From the NCBI GenBank assembly GCA_910587235.1, contig CAJUKD010000011.1, forward strand, positions 18,111-82,110: a DNA stretch of 64,000 bases. The letters are read 5' to 3'. Both the position numbers and the translations under genes were made by a program. Positions within the stretch are counted from its first letter, which is position 1; each line of letters opens with the position of its first letter. This DNA is from an uncultured Muribaculaceae bacterium. GTDB lineage: Bacteria; Bacteroidota; Bacteroidia; Bacteroidales; Muribaculaceae. Below the pieces are notes generated by a model. The model ran no database searches. It was given only the letters and a program-made list of their open reading frames with translations, and had not been told where the DNA came from. Of this stretch, positions 58,175 through 64,000 are shown one piece after another.

Positions 58175-59266
58175 TTATTTTTTTGCTTCGGGAAAATAGC
58201 TCAGGAAAGAATCCATGACTTCGCCGGGGTTGGGCACGATGCCGCCCATACGGCCGAAGTGATGGACAGGCACGCTGTTGCCGGTGGCAAGGCGGACATC
58301 CTCTATCATCTGGCCTGCGTTGAGTTCCACGCAGAGCATGCCTTTTACGCGGCTTGCCAGACGGGCAATCTCGTCGCTCGGGAAAGGCCACAAGGTGATG
58401 GGACGCAACATGCCTATGCGTATGCCGGCGGCGCGGGCCTCCTCGATGGCTTTTAGGCAGATGCGGGCAACGGAGCCGAATGCCACGATAAGATATTCCG
58501 CGTCTTCGCAGTAATATTCCTGAAAACGCACTTCGTTCTTTCTGATTTCGTCGTAAGTGGCCTGGAAGCGCAGATTGTTCACTTCCATTTTTGCTGAATC
58601 CAGCTCAAGCGAGGTGATCACATTCCGGTGTTCGCGTCCGCCGCGTCCGCATGCGGCCCACGGGCATTGGCGGCGCAATTCTTCTTCGGTTCGGCGCGGG
58701 CGCTGGGGTGGAAGCACAACCTTTTCCATCATCTGTCCGACGATGCCGTCGGCCAGTATCATGGCCGGAGTGCGGTATTTGAACGCAAGGTCGAAGCCCA
58801 GAGCCACGAAATCGGTCATTTCCTGGACTGTGGCCGGAGCGAGAACTATAAGGTGATAGTCGCCGTGGCCGCCGCCTTTGGTGGCCTGGAAATAGTCGGC
58901 CTGCGAGGGCTGGATGGTGCCCAGACCGGGGCCGCCGCGCATGACGTTGACAATCAGAGCCGGAAGCTCCGATGCTGCCAGATATGATATGCCTTCCTGC
59001 TTGAGGCTGACGCCGGGCGACGACGACGAGGTCATCACGGCCTTGCCTGTGGCGGCACCGCCGTAGACCATATTGATGGCCGCTACCTCGCTTTCGGCCT
59101 GAAGGACGACCATGCCGGTAGTTTCCCAGGGTTTGAGTTCGGCGAGCGTTTCCAGCACTTCCGACTGAGGAGTGATGGGATAACCGAAATAGCCGTCGGC
59201 GCCGTAGCGGATGGCGGCATGGGCAATGGCTTCATTGCCTTTCATCAATCTTACTTCTTCTGCCAT
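58175..59266 (-). CDS. korA: 2-oxoacid:ferredoxin oxidoreductase, alpha subunit
   Basis: Start at 59266 (363 residues, MAEEVRLMKGNEAIAHAAIRYGADGYFGYPITPQSE), the standard beginning of this subunit; the frame open to 59479 overlaps the ferredoxin gene. Motifs: GYPITPQSE (substrate binding), TSSSSPGVSLKQEG and the RGGPGLGTIQPSQADY loop. It lacks the fused gamma domain, which is encoded separately as korC. 32 nt after korD. Confidence 0.95.
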   Translation of the reverse strand: MAEEVRLMKGNEAIAHAAIRYGADGYFGYPITPQSEVLETLAELKPWETTGMVVLQAESEVAAINMVYGGAATGKAVMTSSSSPGVSLKQEGISYLAASELPALIVNVMRGGPGLGTIQPSQADYFQATKGGGHGDYHLIVLAPATVQEMTDFVALGFDLAFKYRTPAMILADGIVGQMMEKVVLPPQRPRRTEEELRRQCPWAACGRGGREHRNVITSLELDSAKMEVNNLRFQATYDEIRKNEVRFQEYYCEDAEYLIVAFGSVARICLKAIEEARAAGIRIGMLRPITLWPFPSDEIARLASRVKGMLCVELNAGQMIEDVRLATGNSVPVHHFGRMGGIVPNPGEVMDSFLSYFPEAKK

Positions 59267-59298
59267 TGATGTTGATGGTGAGGGGATGGATAATGTTT

Positions 59299-59529
59299 TT
59301 ATTTCTCTACCGCTCTGTACACCTCTATGCAGGCGTCGGGGCAGACGGTGGCACATGAGGCGCATCCTATGCAGGCGTCGGGACTGGCGGCATACGCATA
59401 ATGGTAGCCGCGGTCGTTCACTTCTTTTGGCTGGAGCAGCAGCACGTCCGTCGGACAGGCTACGACACAGAGTTCGCATCCTTTGCAGCGTGCCTGGTCG
59501 ATGACGACAGCTCCCTGTACTTTTGGCAT
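59299..59529 (-). CDS. korD: Ferredoxin-type 4Fe-4S subunit of the Kor complex
   Basis: A 76-residue protein with two clusters: C-x2-C-x2-C-x3-C as CKGCELCVVACP (near 15-26) and CIGCASCATVCP (near 53-64). It carries electrons from the TPP/Fe-S core to free ferredoxin. First gene of korDABC-truA. A -7-like CAAATATA complement (TATATTTG on the minus strand) lies at 59580-59587. Confidence 0.93.
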   Translation of the reverse strand: MPKVQGAVVIDQARCKGCELCVVACPTDVLLLQPKEVNDRGYHYAYAASPDACIGCASCATVCPDACIEVYRAVEK

Positions 59530-59579
59530 AACGGTGGTAATTCTTGGTTAGTATAGTTTCTGAATCAATGCTTCAATGG

Positions 59580-59587
59580 CAAATATA
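59580..59587 (-). promoter_or_regulatory. -7 element of the kor operon
   Basis: TATATTTG on the minus strand, 51 nt before korD. No clear TTG at 19-21 nt upstream. Confidence 0.45.
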
Positions 59588-59725
59588 CACAAATTTTCAT
59601 AAGTCATGCCGCTTTAACAAATCATTAACATTTGCCCTCGCTACGCTTGCGGATAAGGAATGCTTCGATGCTATAAATCTCAGCCGGCACTAAAGCTGCG
59701 GATTAAAGAAAAATTTCCGTAATTC

Positions 59726-59758
59726 TTGCTTTTAACCCAAAAGAATTGCATACCTTTG
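59726..59758 (+). promoter_or_regulatory. Promoter of the MetE-like gene
   Basis: TTG (59726-59728), a 22-nt spacer (one longer than usual) and TACCTTTG (59751-59758), about 40 nt before the start codon. There is no room for a riboswitch. Confidence 0.55.
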
Positions 59759-59799
59759 TGCCGTAAAACAATAACGACAGATAACCGATACACAAAGCG

Positions 59800-60900
59800 T
59801 TGAAGATGAAATACGACGTAGTAGGCAGCTTCCTGGCGCCGGACGCGCTGCTGGAAGCAAAAGAGAATCTGAAATCCGGAAAAATCGACAACCGGGTATA
59901 TGCAGAGGCTCTCGACAAAGCTGTGGCAGAATTGGTCGAACGGCAGATCGAACACGGACTTTCGGCGGTAAGCTCCGGAGAGATACGACGCACCTATTGG
60001 GACCGCGACTTTTATTTCGGTCTGGAAGGCATCGTCCGCGAGCGCTTCGACAGCGGACGCGTCTATCAGCAGGCTGAAACATTCGAGGACCTTCCGCGTG
60101 TGACAGGCCCCGTAAACTATAATCCCCGGCATCCCTTTTTCAAGGATTTCGCCTTTCTCCATGCCGCGGCCGCAGGCCGTGCGCTGGCAAGGCAGACGAT
60201 TCCGTCGCCTGTCGATCTTTATAGCCTGCTTCAGGAACTGGCGGTAGAGTTCCACGATTTCATATACAGGGATTCTGAGCGTATGGCTGCCGATATAGCC
60301 GAAGCCTACCGGCTTACAATACTTCGATTCTACGAACTGGGGTGCCGCGACCTTCAACTCGACGACACCGTCATCGGACGTCTGCTCGATCCGGCGGTGA
60401 CACGCGAGATGGAACAGGGAGGAACGGATATACTGAAGCTTCACGAGAGTATTGTCGGCATACTTGCCGCAGCCACCCGAGGGCTTCCGGCCGATATGCG
60501 TGTGTCGCTCTACATCTCCGCCGGAACCGACGTCGTGCCGCGCTGGTATGCCAAGCGTTCGGTCTACGCCCTTATGCCGAAGATTTTCTCGATACCGTCC
60601 ATTCAGGCCTACTATTTGCCCTTCGAGCTTGGCAACATGGACTCCCTCGACGTACTCGAGTCTGTCCCGGCCGGAAAAGAAATAGTCCTTGGCCTGCTGG
60701 AAGCCCACAGTCCTTATCCCGAAAAAACAGAACGGGTAGGCGAAATGGTTGCGCGTGCGCGCCGCATAGCCCCCGGTGCAGATTTTTCGATCAGTCCCGC
60801 CGGCGGTTTCAAGCTTTCGTCTTTCCTGTTGCGCGGGCTGAGCTATCCCGACCAGTGGAATAAAATCGACTCTCTTGCCGCTCTTGCCGCCGCAATATAA
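59800..60900 (+). CDS. MetE-like (UROD/MetE superfamily) protein lacking zinc ligands
   Basis: A 366-residue protein of the cobalamin-independent methionine synthase C-terminal family (YxjG/YxjH size). The fold signatures are there: VGSFLAP (start), SGEIRR, QLDDTVIGRLLD and PAGGFKLSSF near the end. The usual zinc-binding H-x-C motif is here replaced by S-L-Y-I-S-A-G-T-D (near residue 235-243), and the last Cys of S-P-Q-C-G-F is replaced in S-P-A-G-G-F. It may use another nucleophile or methyl donor, or have another reaction altogether. Monocistronic, with a terminator behind it. Confidence 0.82.
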   Translation: MKMKYDVVGSFLAPDALLEAKENLKSGKIDNRVYAEALDKAVAELVERQIEHGLSAVSSGEIRRTYWDRDFYFGLEGIVRERFDSGRVYQQAETFEDLPRVTGPVNYNPRHPFFKDFAFLHAAAAGRALARQTIPSPVDLYSLLQELAVEFHDFIYRDSERMAADIAEAYRLTILRFYELGCRDLQLDDTVIGRLLDPAVTREMEQGGTDILKLHESIVGILAAATRGLPADMRVSLYISAGTDVVPRWYAKRSVYALMPKIFSIPSIQAYYLPFELGNMDSLDVLESVPAGKEIVLGLLEAHSPYPEKTERVGEMVARARRIAPGADFSISPAGGFKLSSFLLRGLSYPDQWNKIDSLAALAAAI

Positions 60901-60921
60901 AAATCAGCGAAAATATTATCG

Positions 60922-60962
60922 GGACAGTTCCTGGGTAGACCTCGGGGCTGTCCTGCTTTTTG
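60922..60962 (+). terminator. Terminator of the MetE-like gene
   Basis: A 6-bp outer stem (60922-60927 with 60948-60953) with inner pairing, followed by GCTTTTT. Confidence 0.6.
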
Positions 60963-60966
60963 TTGA

Positions 60967-62208
60967 TCAGTTGTTCATTCTTCTTAATATTAAACCGGTG
61001 TAAAAATCATCTCCGTCGATTTTTTCGAAGCGAGTACGTAATAAACCTTTTTCGTCATAACCATCTGAATCCATGGCATTGAAACGATTATCCCATATTT
61101 CATCCGCTACAGGTCGTATCGTTCCTATCCTGGTGTATTGTAAAGTGCCATCTTCATTTTCAGAACGTTCAAGTACTTCGTAGGTGTCATTAGGCTTGAC
61201 GTCTTCTTTTAGACCGATATCTGAATATAGATTCCCATTCTCGATATATAATGTGGATTTTACTCTGAAATCGGGACAAATGTTCTGAAGTTGAGATATA
61301 TTTAGGTCCATAATGCGGGCCATCGCTGTCTTTACTAATTGCTCGTTGCTTTTGATCTGACGGTTTCTTCTCTGGTCAATTCGGTTTGAAATCATAGATA
61401 TGAATTCTAATTGAAAAGAGCTTGAATCAGAGTCGAATTTCTGAATCTTATCCGGATCGATTATTTCGGTATAATAGTCGGAATAAAACGCAGAAGCGAT
61501 TTCATCATTCCACTTTAGCCGATAAAGATATGAGTCGCATTGGATGGGATACGTTTTACGTTGTCTTTCGGATGAATGGAATTGCCTGTTATATCTGGAC
61601 TTTTCCACACTGTCGTTTAGTTGGATTATTTCATCTTTCTCTCGTTTGATTCCTTTATTGAACTTGGGCCGTGATGCAAACTCATTTTTGAGTGGTTTGA
61701 AATCATGGACAACTACAAAAGTATAGTTGATCAATCGTTCGCCATTGTCCGCTAATGTATTCTCTCCTCTGATTAATGACTTTGCCAATCTTGCGTCCAG
61801 GGCATTTGCATTATAGAATCCTCGTTCTCTTAAAAGTTCTATCGAAAATGTACGATTCTTTTTTGAGTGGTTGAACCAACGGGATATTAAGCGTTTGGCG
61901 ATTTGCGCATCCTTGATGAAATAATCAATGCGATTTTCTGCAGAAGTTTTGTCTGACGCGAATTTTATAAAATTGACCCCCAAAGAGTGATCGTTCATTC
62001 TATTGGGAAGTGGGATTGACATGTATTCATGTTCCAATTCTCTGAAATAAGTTTTATGAGGATATGTCACCATGAATTGGCAAAGTGATACACGTTCATA
62101 TCTGTCAGAGTCCGGTGGCTGTGCTTGTGCTCTGTTGCAACAGAGCACAAGCACAGCCGACAATGAAAGAATAATCGATTTAAAAATCCCAGTCTTCGTC
62201 GATATCAT
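60967..62208 (-). CDS. Exported protein of unknown function with palindrome in its signal region
   Basis: A 413-residue protein with a signal peptide (about residues 1-29, ending Ala-Gln-Ala). The region is rich in charged residues with scattered Tyr/Phe; no enzyme motif seen. A segment at about 325-385 ('YIENGNLYSDIGLKEDVKPNDTYEVLERSENEDG') looks like a small beta domain of SH3 type. Codons 18-31 are encoded by a perfect 42-bp palindrome (62117-62158). It overlaps the upstream gene by 29 nt. G+C is lower than in core genes nearby, suggesting acquisition. Confidence 0.75.
   Translation of the reverse strand: MISTKTGIFKSIILSLSAVLVLCCNRAQAQPPDSDRYERVSLCQFMVTYPHKTYFRELEHEYMSIPLPNRMNDHSLGVNFIKFASDKTSAENRIDYFIKDAQIAKRLISRWFNHSKKNRTFSIELLRERGFYNANALDARLAKSLIRGENTLADNGERLINYTFVVVHDFKPLKNEFASRPKFNKGIKREKDEIIQLNDSVEKSRYNRQFHSSERQRKTYPIQCDSYLYRLKWNDEIASAFYSDYYTEIIDPDKIQKFDSDSSSFQLEFISMISNRIDQRRNRQIKSNEQLVKTAMARIMDLNISQLQNICPDFRVKSTLYIENGNLYSDIGLKEDVKPNDTYEVLERSENEDGTLQYTRIGTIRPVADEIWDNRFNAMDSDGYDEKGLLRTRFEKIDGDDFYTGLILRRMNN
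62117..62158. repeat. Perfect 42-bp palindrome inside a coding sequence
   Basis: Two 21-bp arms meet at 62137/62138 with no spacer and no mismatch. Translated on the minus strand it spans A-V-L-V-L-C-C-N-R-A-Q-A-Q of the signal peptide. In mRNA it would form a hairpin of about 19 bp close to the start of translation; in DNA it can extrude as a cruciform. Confidence 0.95.
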
Positions 62209-62986
62209 AACTTACAGCATCCACCTTTGAGGGCTTGATCGGATGGGATTTCAAGAATGAATTTGTAAGATCTCCCATTTTCAAGACATTCTTCATTTCA
62301 CCTTTGACGAATTTTGCGGCAGCTTTGGTCTGGCTATCGTGAAACTTGTACTTATCCCAATTTTTCACAACTTCTATTTTGGCGTTTGTCGGAATAACGT
62401 CGAACTCGCTGTCAGCAACTTCTCGGGGTGTGATTTCTATGATTTCACTGACAAACGACGAGGGATACGGCGCCCCGATATTCATTGTCCATTTTGCCAG
62501 TATGCCGGGGGCATTTATCATTGAATTGAGTGTTTTCATAACTTGATCGGAAAATCCAAAACTGTTCGGGATAATCCATCCGTTGATTTCCATTCCCACG
62601 TTGGCATTCTTCTCGCATACGTACTTCGTAGCAGTTTCGCCTAACATTTCACGCGTCTGATCGGTAGCTGTACCCGGGAACTGCATTAGCGCCGAACTTG
62701 TCGGATCAATCCAAGGGCAGCTGTAACCGGTGTTGTCTTCCGGGCAGTATTCGGTCATAATACCATCTGACAGAATGGACAATGTGCCTTTTCTGTCATC
62801 GTTCATCATCATCTTGTCACCTTTGATTACCATAGTAAAGGTATTCTCGCCATTAATTGTGAGTGGCTGCAGTGCAAGCAGTTCTTCGCTTGCGTTGCGG
62901 AATGTGCGATATTTTATCACACCCTCGAATGCGTTTGCATTCACGAGTGCAAACGTCATGCACATAAAAAGAAGTAACTTTTTCAT
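62180..62986 (-). CDS. Exported DUF4412-like protein
   Basis: A 268-residue protein with a signal peptide (MKKLLLFMCMTFALVNANA). It opens F-E-G-V-I-K-Y-R-T, and an 'F-T-M-V-I-K-G-D-K-M-M-M-N' segment follows; both resemble DUF4412, a Bacteroidota periplasmic beta protein related to lipoprotein carriers such as LolA. The C-terminus is acidic. Middle gene of a minus-strand trio, 19 nt after the upstream gene. Function unknown. Confidence 0.75.
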   Translation of the reverse strand: MKKLLLFMCMTFALVNANAFEGVIKYRTFRNASEELLALQPLTINGENTFTMVIKGDKMMMNDDRKGTLSILSDGIMTEYCPEDNTGYSCPWIDPTSSALMQFPGTATDQTREMLGETATKYVCEKNANVGMEINGWIIPNSFGFSDQVMKTLNSMINAPGILAKWTMNIGAPYPSSFVSEIIEITPREVADSEFDVIPTNAKIEVVKNWDKYKFHDSQTKAAAKFVKGEMKNVLKMGDLTNSFLKSHPIKPSKVDAVSYDIDEDWDF

Positions 62987-63005
62987 GCGATTGATATTTA
63001 ATTGA

Positions 63006-63953
63006 TTAAAAGTTGTTTGTGAACTCGAATATGTTTATATCTGTTTTTTGCCCTTTTCCGTATGCAACACCGATGGAGCGTGCTACCTCGAGTGCCGAAT
63101 TCTGGAGCGCAAGCTCGGTTTCGTACTTATAATGATATTCAAAATCGAGGTCGGCGATGTTCTTATCTTTAATTTCTTTGATTAATTCTTGTGCTGCCGG
63201 GAAGGCTTTGGAGGATGGGTCTATTTGTCTGATGTATTCCAGTGCATATTCTGCGCCCTGTCGATTAGGAGTGGAAGCCCATGAAGTTTTAGCAGCTAAA
63301 AGCAATGACTCACCTTGTTTGTCGAAGTGTTTTTTTATTAATGGGATTGCTAACTCCGAGGATTTTTGATATTTGGAGGAACAGCTCGGAACGAGCGACA
63401 ACAACCATAAGGCTCTTTGATAGTCCTGATGCAGCTCGGCATCTCTGACTTGTAATTTAATACTCGGGAAAGACTCGTCATAATAATTTATGATGCTTTC
63501 ATGTGCCTCATTCATAAATGATTCGAGCTTTTGATTATTCGTGGATATAGGTTTGAGTGCATTTATGTAAGCTCGTTGTGGAGATGTTCCAACACCACGT
63601 AATTCAATGGAAATGGATGAAAATATCTTTTTAGCCTCAAGGTCGCCGATGTAAATGGTTAATGTCGTATGTAATGCGGTCTGTTGAGGTGGCCCGGGTA
63701 AGAGGTTCATGTAAGAATTACTAAACCTGCCCGCAATAAAGAATCTGGATGAACTATCATTGGTGTCAAAAGAGAATTGTCCACAAATACTTTGAAGACG
63801 CTGTGAGAGATGATCCAAAGATTCTTGAGGAATCTCGGAGTCATGAGATATTTGTATTACGGACATATCAATGGTGCATGTCGCTCTCGACGGCAGTACA
63901 ACAAGAAATGTTATTATACATGTAAATATTATTCCTTTGATTTTAATATTCAA
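63006..63953 (-). CDS. Exported protein of unknown function, helical C-terminal half
   Basis: A 315-residue protein with a signal peptide (about 1-24, ending SRA). The N-terminal half (about 25-135) has alternating strands with 'S-S-S-R-F-F-I-A-G-R-F' and 'L-H-T-T-L-T-I-Y-I-G-D', a pattern seen in envelope proteins that combine a strand-rich start with a helical tail. The second half (about 150-300) is helical with TPR-like spacing (DYQRALWLLSLVP, GAEYALEYIRQIDPSSKAFPAAQELIKEI). First visible gene of the trio; the promoter may lie at or beyond the window edge. Confidence 0.7.
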   Translation of the reverse strand: MNIKIKGIIFTCIITFLVVLPSRATCTIDMSVIQISHDSEIPQESLDHLSQRLQSICGQFSFDTNDSSSRFFIAGRFSNSYMNLLPGPPQQTALHTTLTIYIGDLEAKKIFSSISIELRGVGTSPQRAYINALKPISTNNQKLESFMNEAHESIINYYDESFPSIKLQVRDAELHQDYQRALWLLSLVPSCSSKYQKSSELAIPLIKKHFDKQGESLLLAAKTSWASTPNRQGAEYALEYIRQIDPSSKAFPAAQELIKEIKDKNIADLDFEYHYKYETELALQNSALEVARSIGVAYGKGQKTDINIFEFTNNF

Positions 63954-64000
63954 TGATTCGGTAAAATTTGAGGTTGTTCATCCTAGGCTAAGCCGCTAAC

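Noticed and set aside
59700..59799. SAM or cobalamin riboswitch before the MetE-like gene
   Set aside because: A promoter at 59726-59758 leaves only about 40 nt of leader, too short for either.
1..64000. CRISPR arrays, insertion-sequence transposases, rRNA genes
   Set aside because: No regularly spaced repeats, transposase motifs or rRNA segments were seen anywhere in the window.

Overview
The window is chromosomal DNA from a gut-type Bacteroidota, most likely Bacteroidales and probably Muribaculaceae-like. The clues are promoters of the TTG(19-21 nt)TAnnTTTG type, many lipoproteins with BACON, DUF5689 or choice-of-anchor-J domains, Por-type C-terminal tails, a TonB-dependent receptor with a carboxypeptidase-like N-terminal domain, a Kor 2-oxoacid:ferredoxin oxidoreductase and an NBU-like mobilizable element. 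The family-level assignment is an inference; no rRNA gene is present.

Layout. (1) 0.1-7.5 kb, minus strand: a five-gene surface-protein operon (PEGA-repeat protein with a C-terminal barrel, BACON-repeat lipoprotein, two paralogous fimbrillin-like lipoproteins, small lipoprotein). (2) 7.7-9.0 kb: gdhA. (3) 9.2-19.0 kb: two divergent operons sharing one control region. The minus operon encodes a secreted EEP-fold nuclease/phosphatase and a choice-of-anchor-J protein. The plus operon encodes a TonB-dependent receptor and two lipoproteins built from DUF5689/DUF6359 (OB-fold-like) and choice-of-anchor-J domains. I read this as one uptake system, possibly for extracellular nucleic acid. (4) 19.0-22.1 kb: a GH95 alpha-L-fucosidase pseudogene with no start region, one frameshift and two Trp-to-stop changes. 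(5) 22.4-28.1 kb: a tripartite RND efflux pump. (6) 28.1-29.0 kb: a GH16 glucanase. (7) 29.3-36.9 kb, minus strand: DUF5715 peptidase-like protein, AsmA-like protein, HAD hydrolase, aroB and a histidine kinase in one tight operon. (8) 37-44.5 kb: small membrane proteins, a lipoprotein, an OmpR-type two-component pair with a Pho-box-like direct repeat, tRNA-Leu(UAA), a TPR/OmpA-like lipoprotein and a CLC protein.

(9) 44.8-52.0 kb: tRNA-Leu(CAA) followed by a compact (7.2 kb) integrative mobilizable element. It is bounded by 23-bp direct repeats and carries a tyrosine integrase, an HTH protein, a DUF3987 primase/helicase-like protein, a MobV relaxase and one small exported cargo protein. The cargo gene is preceded by an unusually long nested hairpin. 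The chromosomal side of the right junction carries a diverged copy of the element's left end, suggesting an older element was once there. (10) 52.0-56.0 kb: an AT-richer accessory patch (lipoprotein, frameshifted VOC gene, DUF1349 protein, acetyltransferase, LuxR regulator, DUF892 protein). (11) 56.0-59.6 kb, minus strand: korDABC-truA. (12) 59.8-60.9 kb: a MetE-like protein lacking the usual zinc ligands. (13) 60.9-64.0 kb, minus strand: three AT-rich genes for unknown exported proteins, one containing a perfect 42-bp palindrome.

Identifications rest on motif and family recognition by reading; no database search was run.
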